Shown here in pieces: positions 1-6,357 of a DNA stretch of 10,793 nucleotides. Source of the stretch: Negativicutes bacterium (GTDB lineage: Bacteria; Bacillota; Negativicutes; JAGOZY01); NCBI GenBank assembly GCA_018058445.1, contig JAGOZY010000010.1:1-10793 (forward strand), in the 5' to 3' direction. The stretch's first letter is position 1. Every line of letters starts with the position of its first letter. Both the position numbers and the translations under genes were made by a program. Below the pieces are notes generated by a model that was given only the letters and a program-made list of their open reading frames with translations, searched no databases and was not told the origin of the DNA.

Positions 1-255
1 CGATCGGTCCAGATTTCTTTCTACAATCAGCTTTTCGACTTCATCTGTTAGGGATAGGTTGAGATCATCTAAAAATACAAAACGAATGAGTCCTTGAATT
101 TGGGGCTCTTCGGCATTGTGCAATAGAACTCCTTGGATGCTCCAACCGGGCGGTAATTGGCCTGGTAGTCCGGTGTCAGACCAATCGTCCGCTGAAACCG
201 AAAGGGTTAGGCCACAGAATAGAAGTAGGGTAATGAATAGGGTTCGCAATTTCAT
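1..255 (-). CDS. Secreted protein of unknown function, N-terminal part (runs off left edge)
   Basis: An open frame of 85 codons runs from an ATG at 255 to the window edge with no stop, so the C-terminal part is missing. A GGAGG ribosome binding site lies 7 bases upstream (263-267). The first 22 residues form a classical Sec signal peptide: basic start (MKLR), hydrophobic core rich in Leu, and a small-residue cleavage site SVSA before DDW. The only early Cys (LFCG) does not fit a lipobox, so I expect cleavage by signal peptidase I and release or wall/membrane-surface location. The mature start is Pro/Gly-rich and then reads like a folded domain. I do not recognise a family. It begins 27 bases after the lplT stop on the same strand and probably ends the lipid-remodelling operon, so an extracytoplasmic role connected to lipids or the envelope is possible but unproven. 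Confidence 0.8.
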   Translation of the reverse strand, partial: MKLRTLFITLLLFCGLTLSVSADDWSDTGLPGQLPPGWSIQGVLLHNAEEPQIQGLIRFVFLDDLNLSLTDEVEKLIVERNLDRS

Positions 256-282
256 AAAAATTCCTCCATTATTTTTATTTTA

Positions 283-1446
283 TCAGTTTTTACTTTTTGA
301 GTTCCAGGTCATTCCAGCTACGATAAGTAAGAATAGGGTGCCAACTACTGCGATCGAATCATTTACCATGACGCCAGTGCGTGTTGCCTCCATGTAGGCG
401 GCAACTCCAATGAACATAAATGTATTTTCAACTAGGTTTTGAATGGCGATGGTTTTTCCCGCACCGATTGTCGAGTGCCCCACTCGCTGTAGACAGGCAT
501 TCATCGGTACGATGTAAACTCCGCCGAGGAAACCTATCAGAAGTAGAAAGAATCCAGTCAGAATCAAGTTATCCACAAACAGAAAGGCGAGAATCCCCAG
601 TCCCATCCCAAAGCCATAAGCGAGGGTACGCCGATATTGATCCAGCGAAATCAGCCTTGGGGTCATTGTCGCGCCAAGTGCGATGCCAATGCCGGTAATG
701 CCGATGATCAGGCCGATTGAGGCGCCACTTTCTATGCCAAGCTTCAAGGGAACCCAGACGAATAAGATCAGCCTTAAAACTCCCGTTGCCATCCAGAAGG
801 AACCAGTCCCGATCAGAGAGAAGCGAGCCGCAGGGTCTCGAAAAAGTCCTTTGATATCAGTCCAAAAGACTTTGAGCGACTCTCCATAGTGGATAGCTTT
901 GTTGCCTCCATCCCAAGGAATCCAGTAGGTAGCGCCCATGGAGAGCCCGTAAAGAATAATGCAAAAGGCAAAACCGATCTGAGGGGAGTGGTCGGCAACG
1001 ATACCGCCGGCGATGGCTCCAGTCAGAATGGCGAGGATCGTTGTGCTTTCTAGGTGGGCGTTTGCTTTGAGTAGCTCTGGCTCACTTTTTGTCAGCCAAG
1101 GGAGAAGACCATATTTAGCTGGGCTATAGACAACCGCACCGACACCCACTAATCCGTAGGCGAGAGCCGGATTGCTACCGAGTAGCATCGCGACAACTCC
1201 AGCAGCTTTTAGGCCATTGCCGACAAGCAGTACTTTCGCCTTCGAATGCCGATCTGCATAGGCTCCCACAATGGGGGCTAAGAGTATATAAGAAAATAAA
1301 AACGTACCTTGAACTAAGGAGAGATAGTAATCTGGGTAGGCATCGGCAATGAGAATCCCACGAACGAGAAAAAGTATCATATTATCGACAAAGGCCGAGA
1401 TAAATTGTGCTACCAGTAGTGCATTGAGGGGAGATAGTCGAATCAT
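283..1446 (-). CDS. lplT: Lysophospholipid transporter LplT (MFS flippase)
   Basis: This is a polytopic major facilitator protein of about 387 residues. LplT flips lysophospholipids (lyso-PE and lyso-PG in E. coli) from the outer to the inner leaflet of the cytoplasmic membrane, where Aas re-acylates them. Similarity to E. coli LplT as I know it is clear along its length: an AQFISAFVDN motif in helix 1 (Asp21 matches the important helix-1 Asp), GAYADRHSKAKVL in the helix 2-3 loop, the NGLK and SPAKYG (108-113) motifs, an Arg in RLILFVWVPL, and VPMNA and AIQNLVEN near the C terminus. I place the start at the ATG at 1446 because GGAGG (1451-1455) lies 4 bases upstream. An upstream ATG at 1470 lacks a ribosome binding site and would add eight residues. 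The gene follows the third small membrane protein by a few tens of bases. Finding aas in the same cluster strongly supports the call. Confidence 0.93.
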   Translation of the reverse strand: MIRLSPLNALLVAQFISAFVDNMILFLVRGILIADAYPDYYLSLVQGTFLFSYILLAPIVGAYADRHSKAKVLLVGNGLKAAGVVAMLLGSNPALAYGLVGVGAVVYSPAKYGLLPWLTKSEPELLKANAHLESTTILAILTGAIAGGIVADHSPQIGFAFCIILYGLSMGATYWIPWDGGNKAIHYGESLKVFWTDIKGLFRDPAARFSLIGTGSFWMATGVLRLILFVWVPLKLGIESGASIGLIIGITGIGIALGATMTPRLISLDQYRRTLAYGFGMGLGILAFLFVDNLILTGFFLLLIGFLGGVYIVPMNACLQRVGHSTIGAGKTIAIQNLVENTFMFIGVAAYMEATRTGVMVNDSIAVVGTLFLLIVAGMTWNSKSKN

Positions 1447-1474
1447 AGGCCCTCCAGTATTTATATTCATTTAT

Positions 1475-1798
1475 TTAGTTAAAAAGATAGAAATAAATGG
1501 CTACTTGAAGAAGAGCAATCACAAGTCCGGCAAGGGTAAATCGAAGGGCGGTTTGAAATTCGTCTCTTTTAAGGTAAGACCTTGCTTCTTGAATAAGAAG
1601 CAAGTAGATCAGTGGATAAACGAACGCAATACTTTCGGTAATGATAAAAAGGATATTTTCAATCCGAGCTTGGGCGCTAAAATTCCATTGGGGTAAAGCG
1701 ACCAAAAAGATAAAACCCATAAATAGCACCATTGGGTATAAGAAAAGGGGAAGTCCTCCGAGTACCCATAATAAGTAGAATATTTTTTTATTTTTCAT
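1475..1798 (-). CDS. Small membrane protein of unknown function (third of three related genes)
   Basis: This 107-residue protein has a basic N terminus (MKNKK) and about three to four hydrophobic segments, near residues 8-35, 47-68 and 85-106. I do not recognise a family. The ATG is preceded by GAGG 6 bases upstream, and that site overlaps the TGA stop of the preceding gene (1807-1809), which suggests translational coupling. The last third, a charged amphipathic stretch (ARSYLKRDEF) followed by a terminal hydrophobic helix, resembles the same region of the two upstream small genes, so the three are probably diverged tandem copies. Its place between aas and lplT suggests a role linked to lysophospholipid handling, but nothing in the protein itself proves that. 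Confidence 0.8.
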   Translation of the reverse strand: MKNKKIFYLLWVLGGLPLFLYPMVLFMGFIFLVALPQWNFSAQARIENILFIITESIAFVYPLIYLLLIQEARSYLKRDEFQTALRFTLAGLVIALLQVAIYFYLFN

Positions 1799-1806
1799 TT
1801 TTTACC

Positions 1807-2079
1807 TCATGGATAGCCCAGGGCTATCGCTAGTATCCAAAGATAGATCCCGATAAGAACTAATAAGACTAAAGCTGCGATGGCCCATTTAGCAAGCCAG
1901 CGGCGAGCCTCAGCTTCGCGCCCTTGGGAGCTCATCTGAGAGGCTCTATAGATCAGCCAAAAGGCAAAGAGTGCTCCGATCAGTGGGATACAAAATAGCG
2001 GAAGAAAAATGATCACTCCCGACAGCCAGAGAGGAATTTTTTCTAGTTTAATCAATTCAAAGGCCTTCTTTCTCCTCAC
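1807..2079 (-). CDS. Small membrane protein of unknown function (second of three related genes)
   Basis: This protein has up to 90 residues and two predicted membrane helices, near residues 18-45 and 65-88. They are joined by a charged amphipathic linker (SSQGREAEARRWLAKWA). The open frame starts at a GTG (2079) whose GTGA overlaps the TGA stop of the upstream gene, a usual sign of translational coupling. A TTG at residue 9, with AGAAGG 8 bases before it, is an alternative start. It would give an N terminus (LIKLEKIPLWLSG) more like the neighbouring genes. The linker and second helix align by eye with the C-terminal part of the preceding 123-residue protein (KEKLAQWAL against RRWLAKWAI). I do not know its function. 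It is part of the aas-lplT operon. Confidence 0.75.
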   Translation of the reverse strand: MRRKKAFELIKLEKIPLWLSGVIIFLPLFCIPLIGALFAFWLIYRASQMSSQGREAEARRWLAKWAIAALVLLVLIGIYLWILAIALGYP

Positions 2080-2447
2080 GGTAGAGTGAAGTTTTTAAGT
2101 TCGAGGATTGCTTGATAAAACATCAAACAAAGTAATCCGGTATAGAGGAGTGAGTACAGGGCCCACTGAGCAAGTTTTTCTTTCGCAAGCTGAGCTGCAC
2201 CATTTTTTCTAAGTCGCCAAGTGGTAATCATTAGCTTGATATAGACGGCGGAGTAGACGACAGTCAGTGCAAAGAGGAGCACCCTTAAAGTCGACCAACT
2301 AAGAAGATCGCCCATATATCCATATTCGACAAGCCCTTTAATCTTTACACCAAGTACTATCCAGGAGAAAACACCCACTGGGAGAAAAGCAAAGGGGAGG
2401 AGCGAGATCGCAGTTAAGAGCCAGGTCGGGAATTTTTTACTATTCAT
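2076..2447 (-). CDS. Small membrane protein of unknown function (first of three related genes)
   Basis: This is a 123-residue protein with about three membrane segments, near residues 8-32, 55-78 and 95-115, and a charged stretch (RLRKNGAAQLAKEKLAQWA) before the last one. I chose the ATG at 2447 because GGCGGTG lies 6 bases upstream and the resulting N terminus (MNSKKFPTW) matches its sister gene at 1798. An ATG at 2462, five codons earlier, has no visible ribosome binding site. The gene starts 26 bases after the aas stop and its own stop overlaps the GTG start of the next gene. I do not recognise a family. Repetition of the layout 'basic N terminus, helix, charged amphipathic linker, C-terminal helix' in three adjacent genes suggests duplication, and possibly a hetero-oligomeric membrane complex. 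Confidence 0.8.
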   Translation of the reverse strand: MNSKKFPTWLLTAISLLPFAFLPVGVFSWIVLGVKIKGLVEYGYMGDLLSWSTLRVLLFALTVVYSAVYIKLMITTWRLRKNGAAQLAKEKLAQWALYSLLYTGLLCLMFYQAILELKNFTLP

Positions 2448-2473
2448 AACGAACACCGCCATTTTATTAATCT

Positions 2474-4570
2474 TTATTCTTGCTTCGAAAGTCTTGATAA
2501 CGCTTGATAGTCCGTTTTTCCGCTAGCAAGAGCAGGTAACTTCTCCAGAACAATGACTCGACTAGGAAGAGTCAGCATCGGATAGCTATTTTCGCTCCAT
2601 AGATTTCTTAAGCTTTCGCGATTTAGGTCTTTTGCCGTGGTATAGAGCCAAATTTGCTCGCCTTTTTTAGGATCGCCAAGCGCAATTGTTGCATATTGGG
2701 CTTTCGAATCGATAGGGGCTGACCATTTTTCGATCCCATCCAAGCTGATCATCTCACCGGAAATTTTTGCAAAGCGTTTTAACCTTGCAGTGATTCGGAC
2801 AAAGCCTTCGTCGTCGATCGTGACAATATCGCCACAATCGTACCAAGAGGTTAGAGGTTCGAAAGGTTGATCTTTTTTTAGATAGCCAGTCATTAAGTTT
2901 GGCCCTTTGACTTGAAGGTCTCCGCCGACTTCAATGCCTTCGACTGGCTCAATTTGCCAGGTAATTCCGGGGAGCATCCGACCGACAGTGCCGATTTTGC
3001 TAAAGAGAAGGGTATTCAGTGCTAGAACTGGCCCGGTTTCTGTAGTGCCATAGCCTTCGAGAATGCGGATACCGAATTTTTCTAGCCAAGTGGAACGGAC
3101 TTCTTCGGTGAGACGCTCACCGCCAGCCAATACCAATCGCAGTGCGTGAAAATCATAAGGGTGCGCAAAGCGGGCATAGGCAGATAAGAAGGTCGGCGTG
3201 CCGAGGAGGGCTGTGATATTTCGATCATAAATCACTTCGGGGATCACTCGGTAGTGTAGGGGCGAGGGGTAGAGGAAGGTAAATAATCCGCCAAACAGAG
3301 GGAGAAGCGTACCTGCGGTCAGGCCGAAGGAGTGGAACATCGGAAGAGCATTTAAGAGGCGATCAGCGGGGGAGTAGTCGATAACACTCGAGATTTGCCG
3401 AATGTTGCTCATGAGTGCCCACTGAGATAGTAAGACTCCTTTGGGCTTGCTTTCGCTTCCGCTGGTAAATAAGATTAGTTCGTTTACACTTTTTTTGGCT
3501 TTGCTACCTAAGAAAACTCGCCAGACGGCAAAAAATTTATCGCTCAAAGTTAGTCTGCTTACGATGTCTTCTACGTAGATGATTTGTAGAGAGTGCGATA
3601 AGTTTTCGATCAGAGAATCTAAGCTTGCCTGCTCGATGAAGCGGCGGGAAGTGACGACTGTTTGTAAGCTTGCTGACTGAGCGGAGTGGAGGATGTGATC
3701 AGCACCAGCTGTAAAGTTTAGTATAGCTGGCGTTTTCCCCCAGGCAGACAAGCCCATAAGCACGCTGACATGAGCGATTGAATTTGGGAGCAGTATTCCG
3801 ATTCGTTCGTCCGAGATGGAATCGGCAATCTTTTTTCCGATGGCGTGGCTTCCTTGTAGCAGTTTGCGATAAGACGCTTTGCCGGAGATATCTTCGACAA
3901 TCACTTTTCCAAGTTTGTTTTTCTTCGCCGATATCAGTAGCTCATCATACAGATTCGTTGTTAAACTGGCTTCTTCGCGAGCTGCAAACAATGATTCTTG
4001 TAAAATTCTCAGGATCTGAGCGGCGGAATGCTGTTTTTGTAGTCGGAAGCTTAGGTTGTCATTCAGCTTTAAGTTTCGCGGCGAAAAAACGTGAAGCGAC
4101 ACTCTCGGAAACCAAACTGAAGGAATTTTGTTGCTCACACGTGAGAAGATAGAGCGCTCAAGACCGATTAGTATTACAGGTATAATTGGAGCGCCGGTCT
4201 TTAGGGCGATAAGCCCGACTCCGTTGTAGACTTTCATCAGATTGCCTGTTGTCGAAATCCGCCCTTCTGGGAAGATGACAGCGACATTTCCGGCTTTGAC
4301 CTGGTGAATCACTTCTTTCAGCGAGAATGGGTTTAGTGGGTCTACGAGGAGATGATTCACCCAGCGGATCGTCCAGCCTAGTTTTTGGGCTATTTCGCGG
4401 TTAATTACAAAACAAGTGTTAACCGGCAAAAAAGCATAAAGAAAAATTCCATCCAAAAAGGATACGTGGTTTGGCATTACGAGGGCAGGACCTGCCTTAG
4501 GCAGGTTTTCTGGCCTGTAAAGGGAAAAGCGAAACAATATTTTAAATAAGAACTGAAGTAGTTTTCTCAT
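2474..4570 (-). CDS. aas: Aas: 2-acylglycerophosphoethanolamine acyltransferase / acyl-ACP synthetase
   Basis: This 698-residue two-domain enzyme is close in length to E. coli Aas (719). It activates a fatty acid with ATP onto ACP and transfers the acyl group to the sn-1 position of lysophospholipids at the inner face of the membrane. The N-terminal PlsC-type acyltransferase domain (about 1-200) has the HX4D motif HVSFLD (H35, D40) and FPEGRIS (100-106). The C-terminal AMP-forming ligase domain (about 210-698) has the phosphate-binding loop FTSGSESKPKG (368-378), LYPSPLHYR (433-441), LEGYGTTETGP (504-514), the CGD motif (579-581) and a C-terminal SGKTDY Lys (K685). Many stretches match my recall of E. 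coli Aas almost word for word. GGAGG (4577-4581) lies 6 bases before the ATG. The gene follows tetR by 26 bases and heads the lplT operon, so it should be under TetR control. Aas and LplT are best known from Gram-negative bacteria, which makes this setting unusual. Confidence 0.96.
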   Translation of the reverse strand: MRKLLQFLFKILFRFSLYRPENLPKAGPALVMPNHVSFLDGIFLYAFLPVNTCFVINREIAQKLGWTIRWVNHLLVDPLNPFSLKEVIHQVKAGNVAVIFPEGRISTTGNLMKVYNGVGLIALKTGAPIIPVILIGLERSIFSRVSNKIPSVWFPRVSLHVFSPRNLKLNDNLSFRLQKQHSAAQILRILQESLFAAREEASLTTNLYDELLISAKKNKLGKVIVEDISGKASYRKLLQGSHAIGKKIADSISDERIGILLPNSIAHVSVLMGLSAWGKTPAILNFTAGADHILHSAQSASLQTVVTSRRFIEQASLDSLIENLSHSLQIIYVEDIVSRLTLSDKFFAVWRVFLGSKAKKSVNELILFTSGSESKPKGVLLSQWALMSNIRQISSVIDYSPADRLLNALPMFHSFGLTAGTLLPLFGGLFTFLYPSPLHYRVIPEVIYDRNITALLGTPTFLSAYARFAHPYDFHALRLVLAGGERLTEEVRSTWLEKFGIRILEGYGTTETGPVLALNTLLFSKIGTVGRMLPGITWQIEPVEGIEVGGDLQVKGPNLMTGYLKKDQPFEPLTSWYDCGDIVTIDDEGFVRITARLKRFAKISGEMISLDGIEKWSAPIDSKAQYATIALGDPKKGEQIWLYTTAKDLNRESLRNLWSENSYPMLTLPSRVIVLEKLPALASGKTDYQALSRLSKQE

Positions 4571-4596
4571 CGGCTTCCTCCAACTGATTTAGCTCA

Positions 4597-5172
4597 CTAT
4601 GCGCTTAAGATGCGTCCAATTGATTTTCCAACTTGAGAAGAAAATTCTTCCCAGTCGGGAAATTCATCGCCAAAGAACGGATATTGGATGAGAGGTTCGA
4701 GCATCAGGCCTGAATAAAGAGATATCCACAAGTACACCGGGCGCTTTGGAATTTCTCTATTCGTCATTCCTTCTGCAAGCAATTGACGAAGCAAAAAGTG
4801 AGGCTTGATTTCATCATCGACCAAATCCCAAAATTGATATTGAGAAAGCAGTGCAAATCGGATACTCATTTCATCGGCTTGATAGAGATTATAGGTGAGT
4901 TTCTGTACATGAATCAGTCTTTCGATCGCTGATCCACCCTGCTGAACCACCTCACGAACCTGCCGGGTATATTCACCGATAATAATTCTAAAAATATAAA
5001 GGGCTAGTTCTTCTTTCCCAGCAAAATGTTTATATAGGGCTGCTTCTGACACGCCTGCCTGTTTGGCAATATCTCGAACAGATACTCGGTCATAACCACG
5101 AGTAGAAAAAAGTTCCAAACTAGCAAGTAGTAGGTCTCCCCGTTTTCCTTCTCCCACTAACAATTCACGCAT
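4597..5172 (-). CDS. TetR/AcrR-family transcriptional repressor, probable regulator of the lipid-remodelling regulon
   Basis: This is a 191-residue one-component repressor. The N-terminal TetR DNA-binding domain is clear: helix 1 at about 11-26 (GDLLLASLELFSTRGYD), then the helix-turn-helix SVRDIAKQAGVSEAALYKHF (31-50) and the usual GKEELALYIF continuation. The C-terminal part (about 60-191) is the family's variable all-helical ligand and dimer domain, so the ligand cannot be read from sequence. A lipid or fatty-acyl ligand is my inference from the target genes. I chose the ATG at 5172 because AAAGGA lies about 8 bases upstream. Earlier in-frame ATGs at 5181 and 5205 have poor spacing, and the latter falls inside the operator. 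A promoter and a 16-bp GTTAAC-N4-GTTAAC operator lie just upstream, so the gene probably represses itself and the aas-lplT operon that follows. Confidence 0.92.
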   Translation of the reverse strand: MRELLVGEGKRGDLLLASLELFSTRGYDRVSVRDIAKQAGVSEAALYKHFAGKEELALYIFRIIIGEYTRQVREVVQQGGSAIERLIHVQKLTYNLYQADEMSIRFALLSQYQFWDLVDDEIKPHFLLRQLLAEGMTNREIPKRPVYLWISLYSGLMLEPLIQYPFFGDEFPDWEEFSSQVGKSIGRILSA

Positions 5173-5197
5173 AGATTTCATCCTTTCGAATCCACTA

Positions 5198-5213
5198 GTT
5201 AACATTCGTTAAC
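5198..5213. promoter_or_regulatory. Operator A: GTTAAC-ATTC-GTTAAC, probable TetR autoregulatory site
   Basis: This 16-bp dyad has perfect GTTAAC arms around a 4-base centre. It lies 3 bases downstream of the tetR -10 element, over the likely transcription start and upstream of the tetR start codon. Close copies occur at 6056-6071 and 6316-6331. Its length and position are those expected of a TetR-dimer operator. Binding by the adjacent TetR protein is inferred. Confidence 0.75.
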
Positions 5214-5216
5214 CAA

Positions 5217-5245
5217 AGAATAAACGATTTTCAAATTCTTGTCAA
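5217..5245 (-). promoter_or_regulatory. Sigma-A-type promoter of tetR-aas-lplT operon
   Basis: On the minus strand, TTGACA (5240-5245) and TATTCT (5217-5222) are separated by 17 bases. The -35 is perfect and the -10 matches at four of six positions. Operator A follows directly. No other equally good promoter is visible before aas, so the whole operon is probably read from here. Confidence 0.75.
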
Positions 5246-5413
5246 CAGAACTTTTCTTTTCTTTTCAAAAATTGCCACGAGCTTTAAAATATCTCACTTT
5301 AATCAACTCATCGGAATTTAGCTTTTACTTATGCTAGGATATGATTGATCGTAAATAATTCGACCAAATGGTAAAATAGAAGTATAAATAGTTTGCAAAT
5401 TAGGAGGGAACCT

Positions 5414-5794
5414 ATGAAACTAGGAGCGATTGTATTGGACTCTAATAACTCAGATGAATTGGCGAGTTTTTACCAAAAACTGCTCGGCTGGAAAAAAACA
5501 CGGTATGACGACGAGTGGATTATCGTCTCTAGTGAAAACGGGGAAGGGACTCCTCTGGTATTTCAAGAAAACAAAAATTACAAAAAACCTATCTGGCCCA
5601 GTACATCTGGGGAGCAACAGCAAATGATCCATTTGGATTTTTATGTCGATCATGTGGAAGAAGCGATTAAGCATGCCTTATCATGTGGCGCACAAGTTTC
5701 TGAAGTCCAGCTCAGTAATGATTGGCAAGTGTTGCTTGATCCAGCTGGCCATCCTTTTTGTATTTTGCCCAGTACACCGCCAGCCAAAAAGTAG
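5414..5794 (+). CDS. VOC-superfamily (glyoxalase/bleomycin-resistance fold) protein
   Basis: This 126-residue single-domain protein starts at ATG 5414, with AGGAGG (5402-5407) 6 bases upstream. It has the paired beta-alpha-beta-beta-beta layout of the vicinal oxygen chelate fold. The first half opens MKLGAIVLDSNNSDELASFYQ, leading to LLGW and ending in TPLVFQE. The second half has MIHLDFYVDHVEEAIKHAL and ends in the hallmark VLLDPAGHPFCI. Possible metal or substrate positions are H73 in MIHLDFYV and the glutamate in LVFQE, but the metal set cannot be confirmed from one sequence. Members include glyoxalases, dioxygenases and drug-binding proteins, and the substrate here is unknown. It is read away from tetR. 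Its promoter is not clear; a TATGAT at 5340-5345 is only weak evidence. The GTTAAC operator lies about 200 bases upstream, so control by TetR is doubtful. Confidence 0.87.
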   Translation: MKLGAIVLDSNNSDELASFYQKLLGWKKTRYDDEWIIVSSENGEGTPLVFQENKNYKKPIWPSTSGEQQQMIHLDFYVDHVEEAIKHALSCGAQVSEVQLSNDWQVLLDPAGHPFCILPSTPPAKK

Positions 5795-5954
5795 TTTACT
5801 GCAGTAGAAGGTCTTTTTTCGATAGGCTACAAAACTCAACTTAATCATGATTGGAAATTTTTACCTACCCATTAACTACTTTTTTGTGTTTTATCCAGCA
5901 CATCACCAACTCAGAAATAATTTACACCATAAAAATATCTCTGGAGGCAAAGCT

Positions 5955-5996
5955 AAAAAACCCAACTCTCTATTAAACCGAGAGTTGGGTTTTTTA
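5955..5996. terminator. Rho-independent terminator, usable in both directions
   Basis: A perfect 10-bp stem, CCCAACTCTC (5961-5970) with GAGAGTTGGG (5980-5989), encloses a 9-base loop. It is flanked by six As on the left and a run of Ts on the right. It ends transcription from the VOC gene and insulates the 62-residue protein promoter just downstream. The roughly 160 bases between the VOC stop and this stem hold nothing else I can support. Confidence 0.9.
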
Positions 5997-6014
5997 TTAT
6001 GTAGAAATTTAGAG

Positions 6015-6043
6015 TTGACAAATATTTTCTTATCAATTATTCT
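6015..6043 (+). promoter_or_regulatory. Sigma-A-type promoter of the small membrane protein/ceramidase-like unit
   Basis: A perfect TTGACA (6015-6020) is followed after 17 bases by TATTCT (6038-6043). This is the same -35, spacer length and -10 as the tetR promoter on the other strand. The likely start near 6050 lies just before operator B. Confidence 0.75.
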
Positions 6044-6055
6044 GTACTCAACAAA

Positions 6056-6071
6056 GTTAACGATCGTTAAC
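6056..6071. promoter_or_regulatory. Operator B: perfect 16-bp palindrome GTTAACGATCGTTAAC
   Basis: This is a perfectly self-complementary 16-mer, 12 bases after the -10 element and before the ribosome binding site at 6081-6085. It shares both GTTAAC arms and the spacing of operator A. Its position just past the transcription start fits repression by blocking RNA polymerase. It is the most symmetric copy and may be the strongest site. Confidence 0.75.
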
Positions 6072-6093
6072 CAAAAAATTAGGAGTGAGTTTA

Positions 6094-6282
6094 ATGAAAA
6101 AGTTACTATTAGGAATTGCTTTAGTTTTTATTCTCGGGGTTTCGGTTTTTTATCTCAATATCTATCATAGTTATACCGCGTATCAGAAGCTAAGTGAGAC
6201 AGATAAAATCGAGTATTCTCTTCGCAGTCCGATTTCTTATATGATCATGAAGGATTCTCTTTTTTGGGTAAATGACCTCTAG
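6094..6282 (+). CDS. 62-residue single-pass membrane protein of unknown function
   Basis: I chose the ATG at 6094 because AGGAG (6081-6085) lies 8 bases upstream. The open frame could begin three codons earlier at a GTG inside that ribosome binding site, which is unlikely. The protein starts MKKLLLG, has one hydrophobic segment (about 4-24), and then a polar tail of about 38 residues with several Tyr and a KLSETDKIEY stretch. There is no good signal-peptidase site, so a signal anchor with an outside tail is likely. I do not recognise it. It has its own promoter and the best operator copy, and it precedes the ceramidase-like gene by 75 bases. It could be an accessory subunit of that enzyme or a small regulator, but both ideas are guesses. 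Confidence 0.72.
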   Translation: MKKLLLGIALVFILGVSVFYLNIYHSYTAYQKLSETDKIEYSLRSPISYMIMKDSLFWVNDL

Positions 6283-6315
6283 TTTTTTCTCTTATAAATC
6301 CTTTTTCTCCTAAAA

Positions 6316-6331
6316 GTTAACATTCGTATAC
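6316..6331. promoter_or_regulatory. Operator C: GTTAAC-ATTC-GTATAC, third copy before the ceramidase-like gene
   Basis: Fourteen of 16 bases match operator A read on the same strand; only TA to AT in the right arm differs. It lies between the 62-residue gene and the ceramidase-like gene. The right half overlaps TATACT (6327-6332), which could be a -10 element, though no good -35 is visible. It may be an internal repressor site or an internal promoter under the same control. Confidence 0.55.
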
Positions 6332-6357
6332 TTAATTTTTAGAGAAGAGGTTTTCAG

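Noticed and set aside
1349..1696. A 115-codon plus-strand frame across the lplT start and the preceding small gene.
   Set aside because: It is antisense to two supported genes and has no translation signals or recognisable domain.
3778..4152. A 124-codon plus-strand open frame antisense to aas.
   Set aside because: It lies entirely within the strongly supported aas gene, lacks a ribosome binding site and gives a low-complexity Arg/Ser/Cys-rich protein.
5393..5413. An upstream TTG start that would add seven residues to the VOC protein.
   Set aside because: It would translate the AGGAGG ribosome binding site itself; the ATG at 5414 has correct spacing and a typical VOC N terminus.
5847..6170. 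A 107-codon plus-strand open frame between the VOC gene and the small membrane protein.
   Set aside because: It has no ribosome binding site, runs through a terminator, promoter and operator, and overlaps the better-supported 62-residue gene in another frame.
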